DNA from: Deltaproteobacteria bacterium
GTDB lineage: Bacteria; Myxococcota_C; UBA6777
NCBI GenBank assembly: GCA_006226375.1
Contig: SBHC01000075.1
Coordinates: 62,001 to 126,000, forward strand
Direction: 5' to 3'
Length of the DNA stretch: 64,000 nucleotides
Shown here: piece after piece, positions 52,745-60,674 of the stretch
Layout: each line of letters begins with the position of its first letter
Numbering within the stretch: position 1 is the first letter of the stretch
The notes under the pieces: model-generated
What the model was told of the DNA's origin: nothing
The model's database searches: none
The model's input: only the letters and a program-made list of their open reading frames with translations
Translations under genes and position numbers: made by a program

Positions 52745-53311
52745 TTACTTCTTACCCAACAATCCACGCTTAATTTGTTTCATGATGGGCTTCTTTCCAA
52801 TGAACACTTTGAGAATGGCGTCGGCAAAATCTGCGCCTTTGATGAACCCTTTCTTCTTTCCTTTGGCGAAGACAAGCACGCCTTTTTGCGTCAAGGTCAG
52901 AGAGATGGTGTCACCCTTTTTTACAGCTTCCATCTTGGAGTTAAAGTCGTCGATTCGCTTCTTGAGTTTGGGGAAGTTTTTTCCAGCGGCAACCTTCAGG
53001 CTTTTCTTGAAAGCGCCTTGCATCCGGCCCTTACCCACACCACGGACAAACTTCATGCGAAGGAACTTAAGAGCCTTCGAAGCAAGAATGGCTTTGGCGC
53101 TGTTGCTCTTTTTGGTCAGATACAAGCCCACAACGTACACATCAATCCGAAAGATGGTCGCCTCGCGAAGACCCAAACCATTCAACACAAGCTTCTTGCC
53201 ATTGATGGTGGTGGTATCGGGCATCGTTACACCAGCCAAGGTTCCAGCCTCAGCAGAAACACTTACAACTCCAAGACACAGGGACAAGGTCAATACAATC
53301 GCCAATCGCAT
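52745..53311 (-). CDS. Secreted chalcone-isomerase-like domain protein
   Basis: 188 residues with a signal peptide (about 1-20). The mature part starts GTLAGVTMPDTTTINGKKLVLNGLGLREATIFRIDVYVVGLYL, the signature of bacterial chalcone-isomerase-like (CHI3) domains. These are related to fatty-acid-binding and flavonoid-isomerase folds and are mostly uncharacterised in bacteria. The protein is very Lys-rich, fitting a periplasmic or secreted location. GAGGAGA precedes the ATG. Confidence 0.85.
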   Translation of the reverse strand: MRLAIVLTLSLCLGVVSVSAEAGTLAGVTMPDTTTINGKKLVLNGLGLREATIFRIDVYVVGLYLTKKSNSAKAILASKALKFLRMKFVRGVGKGRMQGAFKKSLKVAAGKNFPKLKKRIDDFNSKMEAVKKGDTISLTLTQKGVLVFAKGKKKGFIKGADFADAILKVFIGKKPIMKQIKRGLLGKK

Positions 53312-53425
53312 GGGAACATCTCCTCTTTTGCAAGTTAGAATTGGATTCTCTCTACAAGTCCAACACCCTATGCAAAAGCAGGGAACAAGGCAATCGAATT
53401 TTCATGGAAAAAAGCAAGGAAAGCG

Positions 53426-54499
53426 CTACGCGGCTTGTGAAAGAATGGAATCTCGGGCAGCAGGTGGGACGACGTACAGCGTTGCTTCCTCAGTCCAGGT
53501 CGGCAAATCCGAAGCTTGCAGTGTCAACAACAAGTTCCATTTGAGGTGAAGGTCACGCGTCGAAAACGAGAACGGTGCATCGCCCGGAAGGGTCGCTGCA
53601 AATACAAACGCAATGTCCTCTCCCTCCTGGTATCGCTTGCACTCCCCTTCCTCAAGATCAAGGTCCAGCGACAACGCTGTGTGTTCGACTGCATTGTTGC
53701 CTTGGTTGTTGTGAGTGATGATCATCATCTCTTCTGCCTTGATGGACGCAGACACTCCAGTCACAGTGACAGAACGTTTGGGAACCGTCCGAAGCAGCAC
53801 GTTCAACGTGTCGCCGGGACAAAGCATAGGAGGAAACTCAAGCTCCACCGCGCCCAACGAACGCTCGGCAATTTTGTGGCGAAAGGCACTCCAAGACTGA
53901 ATCACTCCAACCCCAAGAAAGACCACCGCGAGGGTGAGCTGAAAGGTCCAAGTCCAACCGTAGGTGAGCAAGGAATATCCGGCAAAACCGAGGCAAAGCG
54001 TAAACCCTGAATACCCCAGACCATACCCGAGCAAGCTCAACGACCAATGGGGATCGACGTAGCCGCCTTGCAAGGACTCTTGGGTGTTCAGTACGCTCGC
54101 AACCCAATCCGCTGTAGAGGAAGGACTGGGTTCAACCTGGATTCGATGGGAGGTTTTGGGATCGAGCTTCCAGGGGATATCGGCCCGGGCCACCAAAAAC
54201 CAGTCCAATTTCATCACGGTCCCATCGTACGAACAAGGACCGTGCGCCGGTATCTCAATGGCATACGAAAACCGGTGGTCTTCTCCAGCTGTCAACTCGC
54301 CGGAGAACAACTCCAAGGTCTGGATATCCACAACGTCAGCCGGTCCCGAACCGTGTCCCTTGCGTTGCAGCGTAAGCGTTAGTTTGTTGCACGTTACCGT
54401 CTTGTTCGGACGAACATGAACCTCCCCCTCCACCTTCTCTCCAGCCCCAAACGTCTCTCTGTTTTCTAAGGTATGTATCGATAACTCAAAGGTAGACAT
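53426..54499 (-). CDS. Membrane protein with two arrestin-like domains
   Basis: 357 residues. About 1-125 resembles an arrestin-like N domain: FGAGEKVEGEVHV, a beta-rich middle, then MKLDWFLVARADIPWK. About 155-203 holds two hydrophobic helices joined by a short turn. About 214-345 repeats the arrestin pattern (LCPGDTLNVLLRT ... LHLKWNLLLTLQASDLP). The shared L.L.W.L......lP motif marks a duplication. Both ends would face the same side of the membrane. Start ATG 54499 has AAAGGAAA upstream; the open frame to 54676 has no site. Arrestin-like proteins bind other proteins; no bacterial partner is evident here. Confidence 0.72.
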   Translation of the reverse strand: MSTFELSIHTLENRETFGAGEKVEGEVHVRPNKTVTCNKLTLTLQRKGHGSGPADVVDIQTLELFSGELTAGEDHRFSYAIEIPAHGPCSYDGTVMKLDWFLVARADIPWKLDPKTSHRIQVEPSPSSTADWVASVLNTQESLQGGYVDPHWSLSLLGYGLGYSGFTLCLGFAGYSLLTYGWTWTFQLTLAVVFLGVGVIQSWSAFRHKIAERSLGAVELEFPPMLCPGDTLNVLLRTVPKRSVTVTGVSASIKAEEMMIITHNNQGNNAVEHTALSLDLDLEEGECKRYQEGEDIAFVFAATLPGDAPFSFSTRDLHLKWNLLLTLQASDLPTWTEEATLYVVPPAARDSILSQAA

Positions 54500-54585
54500 G
54501 ATTTTCCTTTGCTTTGTGCCAAATTTTACTCCCCGCCTGAAAGCCGTGCATGACCATTGGCGTCGAGCCAGCCGGGAAGTTCCGT

Positions 54586-54613
54586 TTACGTATTCTTGTT
54601 TTCCATGTATAAC
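54586..54613 (+). promoter_or_regulatory. Candidate promoter for the aldo/keto reductase gene
   Basis: TTTACG (54586-54591), 16-bp spacer and TATAAC (54608-54613), about 53 bp before the start codon. The -10 is good (5 of 6), the -35 fair. Confidence 0.45.
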
Positions 54614-54666
54614 ATCGATTCGTTCCGGAGTCCTGCTGTTTTTCAATGCAAGGGAGCTACACCTCA

Positions 54667-55617
54667 ATGAAAACATTGTCCTTTAAAAATGGTGACACGA
54701 TGCCCATTCTGGGGTTGGGCACATGGAAATCCAAGCCAGGGGAAGTCTACGAAGCGGTCAAGGTCGCTTTGGAGTTAGGCTACCGACACCTCGATTGCGC
54801 CGCAGTCTACGGCAACGAGGCGGAAATTGGAGAGGCCTTGCAGGAGTCCTTTCGCAACGGAGTCGTCCAACGCGAAGAGCTGTGGGTCACTTCCAAGCTT
54901 TGGAACACCATGCACAAGCCTGAAGACGTCCGGCCTGCCTTGGAGAAAACCCTCAAAGACCTTCAGTTGGACCACCTTGATCTGTACCTGATGCATTGGC
55001 CTGTTGCCATGAAAAAAGAGGCAAGTCCGCCTTTTACGGCCGACAAGTTTCACTCTCTGGAAGAGGTCCCGCTGGCCTCTACCTGGGCTGCGATGGAACC
55101 CCTCGTAGACGACGGTCTCTGCAAACACATCGGCGTCTCCAACTTTAATGTTTCCATGCTCCAAGACCTCCAAGGCAAGGCACGCATTCAGCCTGAGATG
55201 AATCAGGTCGAATGCCATCCGTACCTTCAACAGGACGCTTTGGTCGCGTATTGCCAAGACCATCAAATCCACATCACAGCCTACTCTCCGCTTGGTTCCC
55301 CAGACCGTCCAGAGAACCTAAAGGGTGAAAAAGAACCCATCCTTCTGGAAGACGAAACCGTGGGTCAGATCGCAGAGAGACGCGGAGTTTCTATCGCGCA
55401 GGTGCTGATCAACTGGGCCATCCATCGCAACACTGCTGTCATCCCTAAGTCCGTGAACCCAAAGCGGCTCGCCCAAAACTTGGCAGCCGCAGATGTCTCT
55501 TTGACCTCCGAAGATATGGACAGCATCCAAACGTTGGAGCGAAACCGCCGTTATGTGGACGGTCGGTTCTGGGCACCCGAAGGAAGCCCCTATTCCCTCG
55601 AATGGCTTTGGGGATAA
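54667..55617 (+). CDS. Aldo/keto reductase
   Basis: 316 residues, cytosolic NADPH-dependent oxidoreductase of the AKR barrel family. The catalytic tetrad is in place: Asp and Tyr in HLDCAAVYGNE, Lys in VTSKLW, His in LYLMHWP. The C-terminal NADP site reads PKSVNPKRLAQNL. Similar enzymes reduce aldehydes, 2,5-diketogluconate or lipid aldehydes; the substrate is unknown. The start at 54667 matches the conserved beginning (MKTLSFKNGDTMP) and has AAGGGAG 10 bases upstream. It is followed 4 bp later by the exported repeat protein. Confidence 0.93.
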   Translation: MKTLSFKNGDTMPILGLGTWKSKPGEVYEAVKVALELGYRHLDCAAVYGNEAEIGEALQESFRNGVVQREELWVTSKLWNTMHKPEDVRPALEKTLKDLQLDHLDLYLMHWPVAMKKEASPPFTADKFHSLEEVPLASTWAAMEPLVDDGLCKHIGVSNFNVSMLQDLQGKARIQPEMNQVECHPYLQQDALVAYCQDHQIHITAYSPLGSPDRPENLKGEKEPILLEDETVGQIAERRGVSIAQVLINWAIHRNTAVIPKSVNPKRLAQNLAAADVSLTSEDMDSIQTLERNRRYVDGRFWAPEGSPYSLEWLWG

Positions 55618-55621
55618 CAAG

Positions 55622-56638
55622 GTGATCCAGTACTTCAAACCTGGCTTGCGAACGTTGTCCTGGGCAGGGACGCTCACTCTTTGGTTGAGCGTTGGGATCG
55701 TACCAATCGCATCGGCTTCTCCTGGCACAACAACAAGGCCCTCTACGCTCCCGACAAGCCGCCGGGCGACTCCAGCTACGCGACCGTCACCTCATCCCAA
55801 GGAGGTGTATCGTAGGATTCTGAAGCTAGCCCAACAGCGAAACCAAGGCTCGTTCTACCAGGCCAGCATCATGCTTCCTGCTCCAAGTCCAACGCACCCG
55901 AAAACAAAGATGGACTGGAGTATCCTTCCCAAAGCGATTACCCCAAAGGTTGCCCAAAAGCTACAAGAGATATCGTTTCAATTCAGTCAGGGAAGCAGTC
56001 GGCCCACAGGACCCAATTGGTTAATGATTCAAAGCAACAAGACCTGGGGTCGAGTGTTTCGCATCGGAAACCAGCCCTGGCATGTGCTCTTCATGAAGTA
56101 CGGAAGCTCCAACCGACTTCTGGCCTACCAACAAGGCAGCAAGATTCTGTACAACGCGGCAGGTATGTATTCCTCGGGAACTCGACCTGCAAAGTTTTAC
56201 ATCGATCGAGTGATGGAACCCAAGCGAGCTTACAAGTTAGCCAGGAAGCGATGGAAACAAGGAAAGTCCCAGCATAAGGTTACTTTGGAAGTGCCGGGTG
56301 CCAAGAGCTACCCAGACAAGGCTGTTGCCTGGTACAAAGTTCCCCAAGGCATCCCCGAAGAGGTCGCAAAGGTTCTGCAAAAAGTATCGCTGCATCAGAT
56401 CAAACGAAGCCGCAAGCCCATCTTCTTCATTCGTTGGTCTACGCTTCCACAATCAACCCGTGCAGGCACCTTGTTCTTCTTGGGTCGCAGATGGCACCTT
56501 TTCGTACGGCACCAGTTTTCACGAAACCACCTCCTCCTGCATGACCCCCAAATCAACGACATCTACACAGCCGTTGGACAATACTTCCGGGGACAATCTC
56601 CCGCCCTGCTCACCCTCGAAGGTCCTTTCAAGCTCTAG
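55622..56638 (+). CDS. Exported protein with two internal repeats, unknown function
   Basis: 338 residues. A signal peptide covers about 1-32, followed by a Thr/Pro/Arg-rich linker. Two homologous units follow, about 100-205 and 240-338. Each has a helix (VAQKLQEISFQFSQ versus VAKVLQKVSLHQIK), a WLMI/FFIRW strand, a W-R-F/L-F-IGN-QPWH versus FLGRRWHLF core and a final YSSGTRPAKFYI versus YFRGQSPALLTLE. Start GTG 55622 has GGGGA about 7 bases upstream; an earlier start would remove the signal peptide. It lies 4 bp after the reductase gene. No family recognised. Confidence 0.7.
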   Translation: MIQYFKPGLRTLSWAGTLTLWLSVGIVPIASASPGTTTRPSTLPTSRRATPATRPSPHPKEVYRRILKLAQQRNQGSFYQASIMLPAPSPTHPKTKMDWSILPKAITPKVAQKLQEISFQFSQGSSRPTGPNWLMIQSNKTWGRVFRIGNQPWHVLFMKYGSSNRLLAYQQGSKILYNAAGMYSSGTRPAKFYIDRVMEPKRAYKLARKRWKQGKSQHKVTLEVPGAKSYPDKAVAWYKVPQGIPEEVAKVLQKVSLHQIKRSRKPIFFIRWSTLPQSTRAGTLFFLGRRWHLFVRHQFSRNHLLLHDPQINDIYTAVGQYFRGQSPALLTLEGPFKL

Positions 56639-56653
56639 TTCTGTACGATACGG

Positions 56654-57634
56654 CTAGACGTTACCCATCGCCTGCAAGACCCGCTGGGCCAGGGATTGGC
56701 TGTACTCATTGACCTTCCAATGCCCTGGCATCCAGCCTAACAGAAATCGATAAAAGTCGGTCCAGGCGACGGCGTACAAGGCTCGCCACTCCGCTTCGAG
56801 GGCGCTCCAATCCACAGATTTGTTGTAGCGTTCGATAGCTTCTTCCAAAGCTTCAAAGTAACAATCCAGCACGTGGGACTCATGTTGTTCGCAGTCTTCT
56901 TCGTCCAGGCAACTTCCGAGGTAATAGACCACGTCCTTCATGCCACAACCACCGCCCACATACTGAAAGTCGACGGCTGCCACTGCGTCCCCATCCTTTG
57001 AAAAACAAAAGTTGGCGACCTTCGCGTCACCGTGCACCAAAGTTTGGAACTTGCATTCGTTCAGGATGTCATCAATGTTCTTGGCTGCGTCCTTGAGAGG
57101 AGAGTCTTCCATAACGTCCCATTCATCCGGGCGTGTGTCGAGATGCCAATACGTACCGATGGGCCACAAACCTTCTGGAGATTCGTTCAGAAAGCAAGCG
57201 TGAAAATGAGCCAGCCACCGAAGCCCAACCCCCACGTTCGACAAGGAGAGAGACATCGACCGTCCGGAGAATCCTGCAGCGTCCAGGTCTTCCAAGAGAA
57301 TCACACGCTCCTGACCTTGCTCAATGGCTCCAAAGCAACGAGGAACCCGACACGCCTCGTCGCACCGCTCACTCCAAGACTGGTACCAGGATGTTTCCAC
57401 CTCGTACGATCGTTCCTTCCGACGATGCGAAAGATTGGTATTCCAACCCCTGGGATGCTTGGACTCCTCCGGTAACACAATGTGCTTTACAATGGCGGTG
57501 GGAGCCTTTCCACCGTCGAGTTCCACTCGAAACAAAGAGCCATACCCGCTCCAAAGAGTCTGGAGGGTGGCTCCCTTCGTCAAAGAGGCAGCGCCCATTT
57601 GTTGCAACACAAACTCTTCCCAATCAAAGCTCAT
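56654..57634 (-). CDS. APH/CHK-type phosphotransferase (EcKinase-like)
   Basis: 326 residues of the protein-kinase-like fold. The catalytic loop [12 protein letters not shown] and the metal-binding AAVDFQY are the conserved features of aminoglycoside/choline/ecdysteroid-kinase-like enzymes. The N-lobe reads [11 protein letters not shown] with the ATP Lys. Upstream, [15 protein letters not shown] fits this subfamily. The small-molecule substrate is unknown; no resistance role can be inferred. Start ATG 57634 has GAGGA about 6 bases upstream. Convergent with the exported repeat protein, 15 bp away. Confidence 0.87.
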   Translation of the reverse strand: MSFDWEEFVLQQMGAASLTKGATLQTLWSGYGSLFRVELDGGKAPTAIVKHIVLPEESKHPRGWNTNLSHRRKERSYEVETSWYQSWSERCDEACRVPRCFGAIEQGQERVILLEDLDAAGFSGRSMSLSLSNVGVGLRWLAHFHACFLNESPEGLWPIGTYWHLDTRPDEWDVMEDSPLKDAAKNIDDILNECKFQTLVHGDAKVANFCFSKDGDAVAAVDFQYVGGGCGMKDVVYYLGSCLDEEDCEQHESHVLDCYFEALEEAIERYNKSVDWSALEAEWRALYAVAWTDFYRFLLGWMPGHWKVNEYSQSLAQRVLQAMGNV

Positions 57635-57844
57635 GGAGTCCTCATTCCCACAGTCCAAGGGTACACATCAAGAGGAAACGACTGTATCGTTTTCCCCCTC
57701 AACTTGCCATAGCGAATTGTTCTTCGTAGCCGCATGGAACTTCAAGGAAAGGGTCTTCCGACTTGACAGAGCGCTCGAAGACGTCGATGCTAAACATAAG
57801 AAAGTCGCTCTTACGCAAACCTGACTTCTATCGCGAGGAAGACC

Positions 57845-58021
57845 ATGTGTTTGATTTGCATTGAATACGAAAAACAAAAAATGACCATCCGAGAAGCCTG
57901 GCGCGCTTACGGAGAGATGGCCCCCGGCATGGACCCCCAGCACGCTCGGGAAGTCCAGCAAATGCTTAAGGAAGAAGAAGAAAAGGAACGCAACAGCGCA
58001 ACCAACGCCTCAAAGCCTTAG
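57845..58021 (+). CDS. Small 58-residue protein starting MCLICIEYEKQKM
   Basis: A short gene with a good AGGAAG site 5 bases before the ATG. The N-terminus has CLIC (C-x2-C), followed by a helix (MTIREAWRAYGEM), then a Glu/Lys-rich helix. Small conserved proteins of this layout occur in delta-proteobacteria as hypothetical genes, as I recall. The Cys pair could bind zinc with a partner. Divergent from the kinase gene. Confidence 0.7.
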   Translation: MCLICIEYEKQKMTIREAWRAYGEMAPGMDPQHAREVQQMLKEEEEKERNSATNASKP

Positions 58022-58325
58022 CAAGCTCAGCTCCTTCCATTCCACGCTTCCAGAAGATCAAACCTACAAAAACTACGTCTAGCAGAATTCTCCGACCATC
58101 AATTCAACGATAGTGGAAATCTTGTCCTGTATTCTCTATGTAGAAACTCCAGGATCGTTGAACGTTGACAACCTCCAGAGCAACAACCCCAGCTAACCCA
58201 CGACTCTACAAGACGAATCAAAGAATACAGTTCTCTTAGGCATTGTGCTTGCTTTGTAGGAGAGTGCGTAACCAAAGCAACATCCAGAACGATGTGTTCA
58301 ACGTCCCGAGCTGGAGGAACAAAGA
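58022..58325. other. Intergenic stretch of 304 bp with a sigma-54-type promoter
   Basis: No gene visible. It contains the -24/-12 element at 58238-58253. An isolated TTGACA at 58165-58170 lacks a -10 at the right distance. Confidence 0.45.
58238..58253 (+). promoter_or_regulatory. Sigma-54 (-24/-12) promoter for the orphan sigma region-2 gene
   Basis: AGGCATTGTGCTTGCT has GG and GC 12 bp apart and a perfect TTGCT; it shares GGCATTG and TTGCT with the element at 23418. Transcription would begin near 58265, about 60 bases before the start codon. Confidence 0.5.
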
Positions 58326-58697
58326 ATGATTCAACGATGTACAGAAGCTCCCATGTATGGGCAGACGCTTACCCCAACAACGTCTTCCTCGGATGATTCA
58401 ATGGCTTCTCCCTCCGAAGACCCTGGAGAAACGGAGTTCATTGATTACGTTCCACCCAAGAAATGGCTTGCGTTGTTCAAAGGGATGCGAAAGGCGTATC
58501 GAAATGAGATGATGCAGCAGGTCTTTGATATTGTCCGATCGGAAGAAGAGGCTTGTAAGATTGTCCAAGACACCTTTGTAAGGTTCTTTCAGGAAGGCCA
58601 AACTCTACCTGTGGAGTCGTACAAGAATTGGCTCCTCCTTGTCGCCAAAACGAAGGCCATCCAGTTGTCTCGCAAAGGTCAGGTCCCCTATCTCTAA
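58326..58697 (+). CDS. Sigma-70 region-2-like protein lacking region 4
   Basis: 123 residues. After a Ser/Thr/Pro-rich N-terminus (about 1-45), residues 50-118 follow the ECF sigma region-2 pattern: YRNEMMQQVFDIVRSEEEACKIVQDTFVRFFQ and NWLLLVAKTKAIQLSRK. Region 2 binds core RNA polymerase and the -10 element. There is no region 4 for -35 recognition and none in another frame downstream. It may be a decoy, an anti-sigma-like competitor, or a partner of a separate region-4 protein. GGAGG lies about 9 bases before the ATG. Confidence 0.7.
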   Translation: MIQRCTEAPMYGQTLTPTTSSSDDSMASPSEDPGETEFIDYVPPKKWLALFKGMRKAYRNEMMQQVFDIVRSEEEACKIVQDTFVRFFQEGQTLPVESYKNWLLLVAKTKAIQLSRKGQVPYL

Positions 58698-58862
58698 CTC
58701 CCTAAGAAGCATCCTCGCTGTCCCACTCTGGTGCGATGCAACAAACATTGACGAGTTTCCACGACCGTGGTAGCTTCGGCGCGAATCTATGAAGCCCTAA
58801 CCTTCGACAAAACAAGTCGGATTTCCCAACAAAGGAAGTCCAAGGTGAGACAAGGGAACGCT

Positions 58863-59774
58863 ATGCCGTTGCAGCTCGAATTTTCGCAAGCTCCGTCGTT
58901 TTCAAAAGCCTACAGGCGTGTGCTGTTCAGCCGCCGTCGCGGGATGAAACCCGGCGACGAGCTTCCAGCCATCACTGCGACCTGGAAAGGTGCCCATCTC
59001 GACGCGGAGAACTTGCAAGCCTACCGCGACGTCTGCCAGATCACGTCGGAGCCTGGACTTCCCATCCACTATCCTCATGTCTTGATTAGCCCCTTGCACA
59101 TCACCATGCTGACAGAGCCAGAGTACCCTCTCCCCTTGCTGGGTGCAGTTCACCTTCGCAACCACGCCATCCGTTACCGGACCATCGAAGACAACGAAAC
59201 CCTCGACTTGACCGCAACGATTGCAGGCCACCGTTTTTGCAAACAAGGCATCGAAACGGACGTTGACTCGTGGGCCACTGTTGGCGACGAGGTGGTATGG
59301 CGAGAGCGAACAACATTCCTCACTCGAAAGAAAGGCCTCCCTGATGACCCCGCTTCTTCTCTGGCTGATGTGTTCCCATGGCCTGACGAAGAAGCAGGAG
59401 AGGAACACCTCGCGTTCAACATCGGAGCCAAAACGGGCAAACGTTACGCCAAGATCTCAGGTGACTACAATCCCATTCATATCTCCAAATGGATGGCGAA
59501 GATGTTTGGGTTCAAACGCGACATCGCCCATGGCATGTGGGGAGTGGCCCGCGCAACTGCAGACTTACCCGAATTGGCCACAGACGGTCCCGTCCGGTTG
59601 GATGTTATGTTTAAGGGACCCTTGTTTATGACAAAGGATGTTGTGGTTCGTCGTCACTCCCTTGAGAGCGGAACCTCCTTGCGGTTGTTTGTAGGAAGTG
59701 ACCCTCGCCCAGCCATGCTCGTCACGGTCCGGCCGACGACTCCTGACGCCCTCCCCGAAACGGCCCCCGCCTAA
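58863..59774 (+). CDS. MaoC-like hydratase/dehydratase domain protein
   Basis: 303 residues with a C-terminal hot-dog MaoC domain. The hydratase motif is seen as YAKISGDYNPIHISKWMAKMFGFKRDIAHGMW, where Asp and His are the catalytic pair. The N-terminal half likely forms a second, non-catalytic hot-dog unit, as in double hot-dog enoyl-CoA hydratases. It probably acts on 3-hydroxyacyl or enoyl thioesters in fatty-acid or polyketide metabolism. The start at 58863 has AAGGGAA about 8 bases upstream; the longer open frame from 58767 has no site. Confidence 0.88.
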   Translation: MPLQLEFSQAPSFSKAYRRVLFSRRRGMKPGDELPAITATWKGAHLDAENLQAYRDVCQITSEPGLPIHYPHVLISPLHITMLTEPEYPLPLLGAVHLRNHAIRYRTIEDNETLDLTATIAGHRFCKQGIETDVDSWATVGDEVVWRERTTFLTRKKGLPDDPASSLADVFPWPDEEAGEEHLAFNIGAKTGKRYAKISGDYNPIHISKWMAKMFGFKRDIAHGMWGVARATADLPELATDGPVRLDVMFKGPLFMTKDVVVRRHSLESGTSLRLFVGSDPRPAMLVTVRPTTPDALPETAPA

Positions 59775-59952
59775 AGATGACAAAGAGCGACCCCACCACC
59801 CACACAAGCACTCCAAACCATCCCCAAAAGGGCTGGTAAAGTGCCATCGCCTCAACGAGCAATGGGAGTACGCATCGGAGGGAAGGTTGTATCCAGGAAT
59901 GAGACCAAGAGGTCCTGTGTTCCTTGGAACAAACGATGACCTGGAGGGGACA

Positions 59953-60663
59953 ATGAACAGCACCAAACCAAGCTCCGAAGATCTCAGCAACTACTTACAG
60001 CCGACCTACTTCGTGGACAGCGACAACCCAGAGATTGTGAGCTGGGCCAACGAAGTCATTGGCGACGCCACAACACCCAAAGAAAGAGCCATCCGGCTCT
60101 ACTACGATGTAAGGGACGGCATTTTCTACAACCCCTACAGAGTGAAGCTCACACGAGAGTGGTTGCGGGCTAGCGAAACCCTCCAACGGGGACGCTCGTT
60201 TTGCATCCCCAAAGCCTTGTTGCTTGCCGCAGGAGCAAGAGCCGTTGGTATCCCGACTCGACTCGGCTTTGCCGACGTTCGAAACCACGTCACCTCCAAG
60301 AACCTACTTGAAGCCCTGAAGTCCGATGTGTTCGCCTTTCATGGGTTTGTAGAGTTTTACCTGGAGGGCAAATGGGTGAAGGCGTCGCCGACCTTTAACG
60401 AGATCTTGTGCGAACGCGCCGGAGTTGCACCCCTTGAGTTTGATGGAGAAACGGACGCGCTCTTCCAAGAGTACAATCTGGAAGGTGAGCAGTTTATGGA
60501 GATTGTAACTCACCATGGAACGTTTCCCGACTTCCCCCACAGAATGATGCTGCAAGTGTGGCAAGGCATCTACCCTCACCTGTTTGAAGGTGACGATGCG
60601 CTGGAGTTGGATGGAGACCTCCTCGCAGACCTGGAACAAGATCGCAAAGCCAGCAAAGACTAA
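59953..60663 (+). CDS. Transglutaminase-like cysteine protease-fold protein
   Basis: 236 residues. The catalytic Cys lies in RGRSFCIPKALLLAAGARAVGIPTRLGFADVRNH and the His in FAFHGFVEFYL; the Asp position of the usual triad reads WVKASPTFN, a substitution seen in a bacterial subfamily. Such enzymes cleave or cross-link amide bonds; the bacterial substrates are mostly unknown. ATG 59953 is chosen because GGAGGGG lies right upstream. It is followed 11 bp later by the nicotinate phosphoribosyltransferase gene. Confidence 0.85.
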   Translation: MNSTKPSSEDLSNYLQPTYFVDSDNPEIVSWANEVIGDATTPKERAIRLYYDVRDGIFYNPYRVKLTREWLRASETLQRGRSFCIPKALLLAAGARAVGIPTRLGFADVRNHVTSKNLLEALKSDVFAFHGFVEFYLEGKWVKASPTFNEILCERAGVAPLEFDGETDALFQEYNLEGEQFMEIVTHHGTFPDFPHRMMLQVWQGIYPHLFEGDDALELDGDLLADLEQDRKASKD

Positions 60664-60674
60664 GGAAATCTGGC

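Noticed and set aside
58165-58187. TTGACA upstream of the orphan sigma region-2 gene as a sigma-70 promoter.
   Set aside because: No acceptable -10 element occurs 15-19 bp downstream.
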